The position numbers and the translations under genes are program-made. The notes below the pieces were generated by a model. It ran no database searches, was not told the origin of the DNA, and worked only from the letters and a program-made list of their open reading frames with translations. From the NCBI RefSeq assembly GCF_026343115.1, contig NZ_JAPEMC010000001.1, positions 4,545,501 to 4,609,500 on the forward strand: 64,000 nt of DNA, given 5' to 3'. This stretch comes from Streptomyces sp. NBC_00102. GTDB lineage: Bacteria > Actinomycetota > Actinomycetes > Streptomycetales > Streptomycetaceae. Of this stretch, positions 1-7,983 are shown in pieces. Numbering within the stretch: the stretch's first letter is position 1; each line of letters begins with the position of its first letter.

Positions 1-1298
1 TCGCCGACAACCTCTCCGTCCTGGAGAACGTCGTCCTCGGCGCGGAGAAGCTGCACGGCATCGGCGGCGCGGCCCGGAAGAAGATCCTGGAGATCTCCGA
101 CGCCTACGGTCTCGGCGTCCGCCCCGACGTCCTCGTCGAGGACCTCGGCGTCGCCGACCGCCAGCGTGTGGAGATCCTCAAGGTCCTCTACCGCGGCGCC
201 CGCACCCTCATCCTCGACGAGCCCACCGCGGTGCTCGTCCCGCAGGAGGTCGACGCGCTCTTCGACAACCTCCGCGAGCTCAAGGCCGAGGGCCTGACCG
301 TCATCTTCATCTCGCACAAGCTCGGCGAAGTGCTCTCCGTGGCCGACGAGATCACCGTCATCCGCCGGGGCACCACCGTCGGCACCGCCGACCCGCGCAC
401 CGCGACGACCAAGCAGCTCGCCGAGCTGATGGTCGGCAGCGAGCTGCCCTCGCCGGAGACCCGCGAGTCGACCGTCACCGACGTGCCCATGCTCACCGTG
501 GACGCGCTGCGCCTCACCGCGACCGACTCCGACGGCGTCGTCCGCGAGGTCCTCGACGGCATCGGCTTCACCATCCACAAGGGCGAGGTCCTCGGCATCG
601 CCGGTGTCGAGGGCAACGGCCAGAGCGAGCTGATCGAGGCGCTCACCGGCCTGCGCGACCCGGACGGCGGCACCATCTCCCTGGACGGCGCGGACATCTC
701 GCACGTCTCCACCCGCAAGCGCCGCGAGGGCGGCCTCGGTGTCATCCCCGAGGACCGTCACCGCCACGGGCTGCTGCTGGAGTCCCCGCTCTGGGAGAAC
801 CGCATCCTCGGCCACGTCACCGAGAAGCCCAACAGCCGGGGCGTGTTCCTCGACCTGAAGGCGGCCCGCGCCGACACCGAGCGGATCGTGCGCGAGTACG
901 ACGTCCGCACCCCCGGGATCGACGTCACCGCGGCCTCCCTCTCCGGCGGCAACCAGCAGAAGCTGATCGTCGGCCGCGAGATGAGCCACAAGCCGAAGCT
1001 GCTCATCGCCGCCCACCCCACCCGGGGCGTGGACGTCGGCGCGCAGGCGCAGATCTGGGACCAGATCCGCGAAGCGCGCCGCGAGGGCCTCGCCGTGCTG
1101 CTCATCTCGGCCGACCTGGACGAGCTGATCGGCCTGTCCGACACGCTGCGCGTCATGTACCGGGGCCGGCTGGTCGCGGACGCCGACCCCGCGAGCATCA
1201 CGCCGGAGGAGCTGGGCACCGCCATGACCGGCGCGGCCTCCGGTCACATCGCGCACGACGACACCAGCGCGCACGACGAGAACGGTGAGAGCCGATGA
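1..1298 (+). CDS. Nucleoside ABC transporter ATP-binding protein, 5' partial
   Basis: Cytoplasmic ATPase of a sugar/nucleoside-type importer with two tandem nucleotide-binding domains (RbsA/YufO type). The reading frame is open from base 3, so the start lies upstream of the window. The visible part begins near the end of the first domain (Walker B LILDEPTAV, switch histidine in ISHKLG). It continues into a complete second domain with Walker A GVEGNGQSE, signature SLSGGNQQK and degenerate Walker B LLIAAHPTRGVD, where the catalytic glutamate is absent as is usual for the second domain of this family. The stop overlaps the start of the next permease gene by 4 bp, so translation is probably coupled. 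Two permeases, cytidine deaminase and thymidine phosphorylase follow, which makes nucleosides the likely cargo. The BmpA-like binding lipoprotein expected in such operons must lie before base 1. Confidence 0.93.
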   Translation, partial: ADNLSVLENVVLGAEKLHGIGGAARKKILEISDAYGLGVRPDVLVEDLGVADRQRVEILKVLYRGARTLILDEPTAVLVPQEVDALFDNLRELKAEGLTVIFISHKLGEVLSVADEITVIRRGTTVGTADPRTATTKQLAELMVGSELPSPETRESTVTDVPMLTVDALRLTATDSDGVVREVLDGIGFTIHKGEVLGIAGVEGNGQSELIEALTGLRDPDGGTISLDGADISHVSTRKRREGGLGVIPEDRHRHGLLLESPLWENRILGHVTEKPNSRGVFLDLKAARADTERIVREYDVRTPGIDVTAASLSGGNQQKLIVGREMSHKPKLLIAAHPTRGVDVGAQAQIWDQIREARREGLAVLLISADLDELIGLSDTLRVMYRGRLVADADPASITPEELGTAMTGAASGHIAHDDTSAHDENGESR

Positions 1299-2407
1299 AG
1301 AAGTTCGACAGGGACCGGCTGCTCCTGGGCGCCGCCGGCCCGGCACTCGCCCTGGTGGTGGCGTTCCTGCTCACCGCGGTGGTGCTGCTGCTCTCCGGCA
1401 ACAGCCCCTTCGAGCCGTTCCGGCTGATGTTCGACAACGCCCAGTACGTCGACGTACAGGTGCTGATCGTCAACCAGACCGGCACGTACTACCTTGCCGC
1501 GCTCGCCGTCGCGGTCGGGTTCCGGATGAACCTGTTCAACATCGGCGTCGACGGTCAGTACCGGCTCGCCGCGATGATCGCGGCCGTGGTCGGCGCCTCC
1601 GTGACGCTGCCGGGCCCGCTGCACGTCCTGCTGATCCTGGTCACCGCGATGGCGGTCGGCGCGTTCTGGTCCGGCATCGCCGGTCTGCTGAAGACCCTCC
1701 GGGGTGTCAGCGAGGTCGTCTCCACGATCATGCTGAACGCCATCGCGACCAGCCTGATCGCCTGGCTGATCCTGACGGACAACTTCGGTGTCCAGCCGGC
1801 GGGTTCCAACGACCTCAACACCGGCGAGATCGCCTCCTCCGGCTGGTTCCCCGGCCTGGACGCCGGTGACGGCGGCACGATCTACGGCTTCACCTTCGTC
1901 GCCTTCGCCCTCGGCATCGTCTACTGGTTCACCCTGGGCCGCACCCGCTTCGGCTTCGACCTGCGCGCCACCGGCGCCAGCGAGTCCGCCGCCCGGGCCA
2001 GCGGCGTCGACGCCAAGCGCATGGTGCTGACGGCGATGCTGATCTCCGGCGCCGTCGCCGGTCTGGTCGGCATGCCGATCCTGCTCGGCCAGAGCCACAC
2101 GTACAACCTCAGCTTCCCCGCCGGCGTCGGCTTCATGGGAATCACCGTCGCCCTGCTCGGCCGGAACAACCCGGTCGGCATGTTCTTCGCGGCCCTGCTG
2201 ATGTCCTTCCTGGAGAAGACCTCCGCGTCGCTGGACCAGTACGGGTACCCGCAGGAGATCGCCATGATCATGCAGGGGCTGATCGTGATCTCCGTCGTCG
2301 TCTCCTACGAACTTGTCCGCCAGTACGGGCTCCGCCGACAGCAGCAGAAGGTCGGCGAGGAACTCGCCGCCCAGGCCCGCGAGAACCGTGAGGGAGCAGC
2401 GGCATGA
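1295..2407 (+). CDS. Nucleoside ABC transporter permease (first)
   Basis: Integral membrane permease of 370 aa, BPD_transp_2 family (YufP/RbsC-like). It starts MKKFDRDRLLLGAAGPALA and has about eight to ten hydrophobic segments. The family hallmark is seen around residues 80-90 (FRMNLFNIGVDGQY), followed by a conserved cytoplasmic loop near residues 225-245 (LRATGASESAARASGV). The ATG overlaps the ATPase stop by 4 bp and its own stop overlaps the next permease by 4 bp, so the three genes form one translationally coupled transporter operon. It should form the membrane channel as a heterodimer with the following permease. Substrate assignment rests on the neighbouring nucleoside-salvage genes. 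Confidence 0.93.
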   Translation: MKKFDRDRLLLGAAGPALALVVAFLLTAVVLLLSGNSPFEPFRLMFDNAQYVDVQVLIVNQTGTYYLAALAVAVGFRMNLFNIGVDGQYRLAAMIAAVVGASVTLPGPLHVLLILVTAMAVGAFWSGIAGLLKTLRGVSEVVSTIMLNAIATSLIAWLILTDNFGVQPAGSNDLNTGEIASSGWFPGLDAGDGGTIYGFTFVAFALGIVYWFTLGRTRFGFDLRATGASESAARASGVDAKRMVLTAMLISGAVAGLVGMPILLGQSHTYNLSFPAGVGFMGITVALLGRNNPVGMFFAALLMSFLEKTSASLDQYGYPQEIAMIMQGLIVISVVVSYELVRQYGLRRQQQKVGEELAAQARENREGAAA

Positions 2408-3672
2408 GCACCGTCCCGACGACGTCCACCGCCACCACCGCGCCCGGGAAGGGCGGCGGCCGGAGCAGGCTGAGCCTGCCGGTCGTCCTGCTGATCGCCG
2501 CGGCCGGTCTGGCGCTGTTCTCGCTGACCCGCGTCATCAGTGGCGCGAACGACCTGACCTCCGTCGGTCAGGTGTCCGGCGCGCTCCAGCTCGCCGTCCC
2601 GATCGGCCTCGCCGGCCTCGGCGGCCTGTGGGCCGAACGCGCCGGCGTGGTCAACATCGGTCTCGAAGGCATGATGATCCTCGGCACCTGGTTCGGTGCC
2701 TGGGCCGGTTACCAGTGGGGCCCGTGGACCGGTGTCCTGATGGGCATCGTGGGCGGCGCCCTCGGTGGCCTGCTGCACGCCGTGATGACCGTGACCTTCA
2801 AGGTCAACCACATCGTCTCCGGTGTGGCGATCAACATCCTCGCGGTGGGCGTCACCCGCTACCTGTCGAACTACACCTTCGCCGAGGCGGAGGGCGGTTC
2901 CTCCAAGCAGTCGCCCCGCATCGGCGAGATCACCGACATCACGATCCCCGGGCTCTCGGACTGGATGGCCGACCTCCAGGCCCACCACTGGTTCTTCGTC
3001 TCGGACCTCGCCGGGATCATCGGCGGTGTGGTCACCCACCTCTCGCTGCTGACCGTGGTCGCGATCCTGCTGATCCCCGGCACCTGGTGGGTGCTCTGGC
3101 GCACCGCGTTCGGCCTGCGCCTGCGCTCCTGCGGCGAGAACCCGGTGGCCGCCGAATCGCTCGGCGTCAACGTCTACACGTACAAGTACGTCGCCGTCGC
3201 CGTCTCCGGCGGTCTGGCCGGTCTGGCGGGCGCGTTCCTCGCGATCGTCTCCACCGGCATCTACCAGGAGGGCCAGACCGGCGGGCGCGGTTACATCGGT
3301 CTCGCCGCGATGATCTTCGGCAACTGGATGCCCGGCGGCATGGCGCTCGGCGCCGGCCTCTTCGGCTTCACCGACAGCCTGAAGCTGCGCGGCGGCGCGG
3401 AGAACGTCCACGCGGTGCTGCTCTTCCTGGCGATCCTGCTGGTCGCCGCGGTGATCTGGCAGCTCGTGCGCCGCAAGTACATCGGTGCGGCCGTCTCGGC
3501 GGTCTTCTCCGCGCTGCTCTTCGTCTGGTACGCGCTCACCGACGAGGTGCCCAGCCAGTTCGTGGACGCCGCCCCGTACGTGGCGACGCTGCTGGTCCTC
3601 GCGCTCTCCGCTCAGCGGCTGCGGATGCCGAAGGCGGACGGCATGCCGTACTTCAAGGGCCAGGGCAAGTGA
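2404..3672 (+). CDS. Nucleoside ABC transporter permease (second)
   Basis: Second membrane permease of the importer, 422 aa, YufQ-like. The family motif AGVVNIGLEGMMILGTW lies near residues 80-95 and the loop LRSCGENPVAAESLGVNVY near residues 238-256. After the last conserved segment there is an extra C-terminal part with additional hydrophobic helices, ending in a short basic tail (LRMPKADGMPYFKGQGK). The ATG overlaps the upstream permease by 4 bp. The stop overlaps the GTG of the cytidine deaminase gene by 4 bp, tying uptake directly to catabolism. Confidence 0.93.
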   Translation: MSTVPTTSTATTAPGKGGGRSRLSLPVVLLIAAAGLALFSLTRVISGANDLTSVGQVSGALQLAVPIGLAGLGGLWAERAGVVNIGLEGMMILGTWFGAWAGYQWGPWTGVLMGIVGGALGGLLHAVMTVTFKVNHIVSGVAINILAVGVTRYLSNYTFAEAEGGSSKQSPRIGEITDITIPGLSDWMADLQAHHWFFVSDLAGIIGGVVTHLSLLTVVAILLIPGTWWVLWRTAFGLRLRSCGENPVAAESLGVNVYTYKYVAVAVSGGLAGLAGAFLAIVSTGIYQEGQTGGRGYIGLAAMIFGNWMPGGMALGAGLFGFTDSLKLRGGAENVHAVLLFLAILLVAAVIWQLVRRKYIGAAVSAVFSALLFVWYALTDEVPSQFVDAAPYVATLLVLALSAQRLRMPKADGMPYFKGQGK

Positions 3673-4070
3673 CGACCCCGGCGGCCGCGGCCGACTGGGA
3701 AGGGCTGCGGAAGGTGGCCCGGGAGGCGATGTCCCGGGCGTACGCCCCGTACTCCGGCTACCCGGTCGGCGCCGCCGCCCTGGTCGACGACGGCCGTACC
3801 GTCGCCGGCTGCAACGTGGAGAACGCCTCGTACGGCATCGGCCTGTGCGCCGAGTGCGGGCTGGTCTCCGAACTCGTGGCCACCGGCGGCGGCCGGCTCA
3901 CCCACTTCACCTGCGTGGACGGGTCGGGCGAGATCCTGGTGCCGTGCGGCCGCTGCCGCCAGCTGCTGTACGAGTTCGGGGGCCCGGACCTCGTCCTGGA
4001 GACCCCGGACGGACTGCGTACCCTCGACGAGATGCTGCCCCAGGCCTTCGGTCCGCAGAACCTGGCCTGA
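3669..4070 (+). CDS. cdd: Cytidine deaminase
   Basis: Cytosolic zinc enzyme of 133 aa, the usual length of the small tetrameric class, converting cytidine and deoxycytidine to uridine and deoxyuridine. The zinc site is complete: CAECG at residues 57-61 gives one cysteine ligand and the proton-shuttling glutamate, and PCGRCRQ near residues 90-96 gives the two remaining cysteines. The N-terminal YAPYSGYPVGAA segment and NVENASYG are family signatures. The start is GTG, inferred from the 4-bp overlap with the permease stop and the position of the first conserved residues. The gene is last in the transporter operon and is followed by a strong hairpin. Confidence 0.95.
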   Translation: MTTPAAAADWEGLRKVAREAMSRAYAPYSGYPVGAAALVDDGRTVAGCNVENASYGIGLCAECGLVSELVATGGGRLTHFTCVDGSGEILVPCGRCRQLLYEFGGPDLVLETPDGLRTLDEMLPQAFGPQNLA

Positions 4071-4089
4071 GCCGGTATTCCTCGACTCC

Positions 4090-4120
4090 GGTGGCCCTCC
4101 CGCGCGTCGGGAGGGCCACC
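4090..4120 (+). terminator. Hairpin terminator after cdd
   Basis: A 12-bp perfect inverted repeat (GGTGGCCCTCCC, 7-nt loop, complementary arm) lies 20 bp after the cdd stop. There is no long T-run, which is normal for high-GC actinomycetes. It separates the transporter/cdd operon from the deoA promoter immediately downstream. Confidence 0.75.
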
Positions 4121-4134
4121 TCCGCGTTCTTCCT

Positions 4135-4146
4135 CTATGCGCGTAG
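4135..4146 (+). promoter_or_regulatory. Salvage-regulon operator (deoA copy) with -10 element
   Basis: CTATGCGCGTAG, one mismatch from the palindrome CTACGCGCGTAG found before add, deoC and the PNP gene. A candidate -10 hexamer TAGAGT (4144-4149) overlaps the right half of the palindrome, so a bound regulator would block RNA polymerase. This copy precedes a leader of roughly 65 nt with a Shine-Dalgarno sequence, unlike the other three, which precede leaderless-type starts. Confidence 0.65.
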
Positions 4147-4221
4147 AGTTCGGGCCGGTCCGCCCTCTTGCCCGGCGCTACCCGCGCCCTCATCATCGAG
4201 CTCCCTGCCGGAAGGAATCCC

Positions 4222-5499
4222 ATGGACGCCATCTCCGTCATCCGCACCAAGCGGGACCGCGGCGAACTGACCCCCGAACAGATCGACTGGGTCATCGACG
4301 CGTACACGCGCGGCGTGGTCGCGGACGAGCAGATGTCCGCCCTGGCCATGGCGATCCTGCTGAACGGCATGAACCGTACCGAGATCGCGCGCTGGACCGC
4401 CGCGATGATCGCCTCCGGCGAGCGGATGGACTTCGCGGCGCTCTCCCGCCCCACCACCGACAAGCACTCCACCGGTGGCGTCGGCGACAAGATCACCCTG
4501 CCGCTCGCCCCGCTGGTCGCCGCCTGCGGCGCGGCCGTCCCGCAGCTCAGCGGCCGGGGCCTCGGTCACACCGGCGGCACCCTCGACAAGCTGGAGTCCA
4601 TCCCCGGCTGGCGCGCCCACCTCTCCAACGAGGAGATGCTGAGCGTCCTCGACACCACCGGCGCCGTCATCTGCGCGGCCGGCGACGGCCTCGCGCCGGC
4701 CGACAAGAAGCTCTACGCGCTCCGCGACGTCACCGGCACCGTCGAGGCGATCCCGCTGATCGCCAGCTCGATCATGTCGAAGAAGATCGCCGAGGGCACC
4801 GGGGCACTCGTCCTCGACGTGAAGGTCGGCAGCGGCGCCTTCATGAAGACCATCGAGGACGCCCGCGAACTCGCCTCCACCATGGTCGCCCTCGGCACCG
4901 ACAGCGGGGTGCGCACGGTCGCCCTGCTCACCGACATGTCCACCCCCCTCGGCCTCACGGCGGGCAACGCCCTGGAGGTGCGCGAGTCGGTCGAGGTGCT
5001 GGCCGGCGGAGGCCCCCGGGACGTCGTCGAACTGACCCTGGCGCTCGCCCGCGAGATGCTGGACGCGGCGGGCCTCAAGGACGCCGACCCCGAGAAGGCG
5101 CTCTCCGACGGCTCCGCGATGGACGTCTGGCGCCGCATGGTCTCCGCCCAGGGCGGCGACCCGGACGCGGCCCTCCCGGTCGCCCGCGAGCGCCACGTGG
5201 TCACCGCCCCGGCCTCCGGTGTGCTGACCCGGCTGGACGCGTACGACATCGGCGTCGCCGCCTGGCGCCTCGGCGCGGGCCGCGCCCGCAAGGAGGACGC
5301 GGTGCAGGCGGGGGCCGGCGTCGAGCTGCACGCCAAGCCCGGCGACACCGTCATCGCGGGCCGGCCGCTGCTGACCCTGCACACGGACACCCCGGAGAAG
5401 TTCTCCTACGCCCTCGACGCGCTGCCGGGCGCCTGGGACATCGCCCCGGCCGGCACGGACTTCACCGCCCCGCCGGTGGTGCGCGAGCGCATCGCGTAA
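4222..5499 (+). CDS. deoA: Thymidine (pyrimidine-nucleoside) phosphorylase
   Basis: Cytosolic enzyme of 425 aa that phosphorolyses thymidine/deoxyuridine (or pyrimidine nucleosides generally) to base plus deoxyribose 1-phosphate. It has the N-terminal glycosyl-transferase helical domain, then the phosphate/substrate loop KHSTGGVGDK (about residues 80-90), the family signature SGRGLGHTGGTLDKLE (about 110-125), and a C-terminal PYNP domain with an AGRARKEDAVQ segment. The ATG at 4222 is preceded by GGAAGGA at good spacing; an in-frame ATG 54 nt upstream lies too close to the predicted transcription start. The operator at 4135 suggests induction with add, deoC and PNP. Confidence 0.95.
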   Translation: MDAISVIRTKRDRGELTPEQIDWVIDAYTRGVVADEQMSALAMAILLNGMNRTEIARWTAAMIASGERMDFAALSRPTTDKHSTGGVGDKITLPLAPLVAACGAAVPQLSGRGLGHTGGTLDKLESIPGWRAHLSNEEMLSVLDTTGAVICAAGDGLAPADKKLYALRDVTGTVEAIPLIASSIMSKKIAEGTGALVLDVKVGSGAFMKTIEDARELASTMVALGTDSGVRTVALLTDMSTPLGLTAGNALEVRESVEVLAGGGPRDVVELTLALAREMLDAAGLKDADPEKALSDGSAMDVWRRMVSAQGGDPDAALPVARERHVVTAPASGVLTRLDAYDIGVAAWRLGAGRARKEDAVQAGAGVELHAKPGDTVIAGRPLLTLHTDTPEKFSYALDALPGAWDIAPAGTDFTAPPVVRERIA

Positions 5500-5528
5500 C
5501 CGTCTGCCGTCCGGCGGCGCGCGCGCCG

Positions 5529-5927
5529 ATGAGTTACGGGGCCGGGGACGGTCTCATGGGTGTGGAAGCAGCCGCACCCGAGACCGTCCTCGTCCTCACC
5601 GGCCGGATCACCCGCGCCGACGTGCCGGAACTCCGCGCCGCGCTGGAGCGGCTGCTGGCCGACCCCGGCCGCGGCCCCGGCCCGGCCGAGTGTGACCTCG
5701 CGGGAGTGGTCCGCCCGGATCTCACCACCGTGGAGGCGCTCGCCCGGCTCTCCCTCACCGCCCGCCGGGCGGGCCGGGGCCCGTTGCGGCTGCGCGGCGT
5801 ACCGCCCGAACTGCGCACCCTGCTGGAGCTGGTGGGCCTGACCGACCTGGCCGGACTGGCGGTCGAGGCCGGACCTGTGGCGGAAGCCGGACCTGCGGTC
5901 GAGGCCGGACCGGAGCGGCGGGCCTGA
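5529..5927 (+). CDS. STAS-domain protein
   Basis: Small cytosolic protein of 132 aa. Residues about 18-108 look like a STAS domain (beta strand ETVLVLTGRI, then alternating helices and strands ending ELRTLLELVGLTDL), the fold of anti-sigma-factor antagonists. The segment where SpoIIAA-type antagonists carry the phosphorylated Ser/Thr reads AGVVRPDLTTVEALARL, so a threonine could serve, but the match is loose. The C terminus is a low-complexity repeat of VEAGP/AEAGP units. The start is uncertain: ATG 5529 is used, and a second ATG at 5556 is possible. It lies 29 bp after deoA and may be cotranscribed. No partner kinase is visible nearby. Confidence 0.7.
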   Translation: MSYGAGDGLMGVEAAAPETVLVLTGRITRADVPELRAALERLLADPGRGPGPAECDLAGVVRPDLTTVEALARLSLTARRAGRGPLRLRGVPPELRTLLELVGLTDLAGLAVEAGPVAEAGPAVEAGPERRA

Positions 5928-5951
5928 ATCGGGCCCGCACGCCCCCGGCGG

Positions 5952-6989
5952 TCACTTCCCGTCGGCGTCCAGGCTGTCCGGCAGCCCGAACAGCGGGAAC
6001 CAGCGCTGGGTGTCCAGGAAGCAGTGCATCGCCGTGATGGCGCCGTCCTGGATGTCGATGATCTGCACCGCCCACGGCAGGTAGCCGGGCCCGTCCGGGT
6101 TCGGCTTGTAGTGGGCGAAGGCCGGGGTTCCGTTGGCGGCGGTGGCCACCAGCCGGGAGCCCTCGCAGCTCGCGCCGATGGAGAGCATGAAGCCGGTGAT
6201 GTCGTCGTGCCCCTGGAGCCAGAGGTCGAACGGCGGCATGGTCATCACGGCGTCCTCGTGGAGGAGCGCGGTGAGCGCCTTCATGTCGTACCCCTCGAAG
6301 GCGGCGACGTACCGCTCCAGGAGTCTGCGCTGCTCCTCGTCGAGCGGGTCGGCGGTGTCGGGGCCGCGCTCCCCTGCCTCGGACAGGGTGGCCCGGGCCC
6401 GCTGGAGGGCGCTGTTCACCGAGGCGACGGAGGTGTCGAGGAGTTCGGCGACCTCGGACGCCTTCCACGCGAGGACCTCGCGCAGGATGAGCACCACCCG
6501 CTGCTTGGGAGGCAGATGCTGGAGCGCCGCCACGAACGCCAGGCGTACCGACTCGCGCGCCACGGCCGCCTCCGCGGGGTCGGCGGGGGAGGGGAGGACA
6601 CGGCCGTCCGGCATCGGCTCCAGCCAGACGTTCTCCGGCAGCGGGTTGAGCGCGGCCTGCGCGAGCGGGGTGGGCCCGGACAGGTCGACGGGGCGGGCCC
6701 GTTTGTTGCCCGCCGTCAGCATGTCCAGACAGACGTTGGTCGCGATCCGGTACAGCCACGAGCGCAGCGACGAACGCCCTTCGAACTTCTCGAAGTTGCG
6801 CCAGGCGCGCACCATGGTGTCCTGGACCGCGTCCTCCGCCTCGAAGGCCGAGCCGAGCATCCGGTAGCAGTACCCGGTCAACTCGACCCGGTGCCCCTCC
6901 AGTCGGCTCTCGACGCTGCCCGCCTCCGCGTCCCCGCTCCCGGCCTCCGCGTCCCCGGTCGCGCTCTCCGCCACGTTGAGATCACTCAT
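5952..6989 (-). CDS. ECF sigma factor with C-terminal SnoaL-like domain (SigG/SigX5-like)
   Basis: RNA polymerase sigma factor of 345 aa, longer than a plain ECF protein. Region 2 (about residues 40-100) contains YCYRMLGSAFEAEDAVQDTMVRAW; region 4 (about 160-215) contains LPPKQRVVLILREVLAWKASEVAELL and the recognition helix TSVASVNSALQRAR. The remaining 120 residues form a SnoaL/NTF2-like domain (AFEGYDMKALTALLHEDAVMTMP), as in actinobacterial sigma factors where this domain regulates activity. An acidic repeat (GDAEAGSGDAEAGS) precedes region 2. The ATG is preceded by AGGGGTAGGG. No anti-sigma gene is adjacent, which fits families regulated by their own tail. Confidence 0.9.
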   Translation of the reverse strand: MSDLNVAESATGDAEAGSGDAEAGSVESRLEGHRVELTGYCYRMLGSAFEAEDAVQDTMVRAWRNFEKFEGRSSLRSWLYRIATNVCLDMLTAGNKRARPVDLSGPTPLAQAALNPLPENVWLEPMPDGRVLPSPADPAEAAVARESVRLAFVAALQHLPPKQRVVLILREVLAWKASEVAELLDTSVASVNSALQRARATLSEAGERGPDTADPLDEEQRRLLERYVAAFEGYDMKALTALLHEDAVMTMPPFDLWLQGHDDITGFMLSIGASCEGSRLVATAANGTPAFAHYKPNPDGPGYLPWAVQIIDIQDGAITAMHCFLDTQRWFPLFGLPDSLDADGK

Positions 6990-7078
6990 CGCCCTACCCC
7001 TGTCGCGCTGTGACACCGCCCCCGCCGTCAGGAAGCTACCGCAGCGCACGGACAAGCGGGCGGGAAGCGCACAACCGC

Positions 7079-7843
7079 TCAGGTCCCGGGCTTGCGCCCG
7101 TACACGTAGACGTCGTCGCCGTTCCTCAGCAGCTTCCAGTATGCCTTCGCGTCGGTGGGCCGCATGTTGACGCAACCGCCCGATCCGGGCGGGTTCCACA
7201 TGGACTTGGTGACCGAGTGGAACGCCTGACCGCCGTCGAAGAACTGCGAGTACGGCATCCAGACGTGGTAGATCGTCGACCAGTGGTTCTGGTGCCGCCA
7301 GTAGATCTTCTTGGCGCCGGTACGCGTCTCCGCGCCGTCACGGCCGGTCCGTACCGGCACGGGTCCCCGGACGAGCTTCGCCCCGTCCTGGATCCAGCTC
7401 AGCTGCCGGGTGAGGTCCACGCAGGCGATGCGCCCCTTGTTGGTGGGGCACTTCTTCGCCTTGTTCGGGTTCTTCCCCGCCGCCTTCTGGGCCAGCATGG
7501 TGTTCATCGTGCGCCAGGTGATGGGCCCGGCGTAGCCGATGGTGGGCGTGATCCCGTGCGTCTTCTGGAACTTCTGGATCGCCTTGCAGTCGGTGGTGGA
7601 CTGCTTGCCGTCGACCGGCCGCCCGAGGAACTTCTCGACCTGCTTCTGGTACGGCCCCTTCGACGTGGTGCACGAGGCGGCCTCGGCGGCCGTCCCCGTC
7701 GTGAGCACCAGTGCGGGGGCGGCCACCAGCCCGGCGACCGAGAGCACCCCCACGCGCCTCAGCCGGGTCTGTCTCCGCGGGGCCTTCGGCGTGGCGGCGG
7801 TACTCGTGGGTGGTGTGGTTCCTGATGTTCCCGTGTGGTCCAT
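7079..7843 (-). CDS. Secreted L,D-transpeptidase with peptidoglycan-binding domain
   Basis: Exported cell-wall enzyme of 254 aa that probably makes 3-3 peptide crosslinks or related bonds. The N terminus is a basic signal peptide with a hydrophobic core (VGVLSVAGLVAAPALVLTTG) and cleavage near AEA-A. A peptidoglycan-binding-like module follows at about residues 55-110 (VEKFLGRPVDGKQSTTDCKAIQKFQKTHGI). The C-terminal YkuD domain has the catalytic site FHSVTK...PPGSGGCVNMRPTDA, with histidine and cysteine both present. The start is ATG 7843, preceded by AAGGGGAG. The gene is monocistronic or linked to the downstream sigma gene (89-bp gap). Confidence 0.92.
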   Translation of the reverse strand: MDHTGTSGTTPPTSTAATPKAPRRQTRLRRVGVLSVAGLVAAPALVLTTGTAAEAASCTTSKGPYQKQVEKFLGRPVDGKQSTTDCKAIQKFQKTHGITPTIGYAGPITWRTMNTMLAQKAAGKNPNKAKKCPTNKGRIACVDLTRQLSWIQDGAKLVRGPVPVRTGRDGAETRTGAKKIYWRHQNHWSTIYHVWMPYSQFFDGGQAFHSVTKSMWNPPGSGGCVNMRPTDAKAYWKLLRNGDDVYVYGRKPGT

Positions 7844-7983
7844 GTGCGCCAACTCCCCTTCACGCGCAGCAGGTTGGTCACATGCTGGACGAACGAAGGG
7901 GAGCCGGGGTTGTCCGCGGGACGGTCTCGTTACGAGAACGGCGGCCGGGTACAGGCGGGTTCGGCGGGCTCTCGCCCACAGGG

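Noticed and set aside
930..1060. Missing Walker B glutamate in the second ATPase domain of the nucleoside importer
   Set aside because: The degenerate second site is normal for the RbsA/YufO family.
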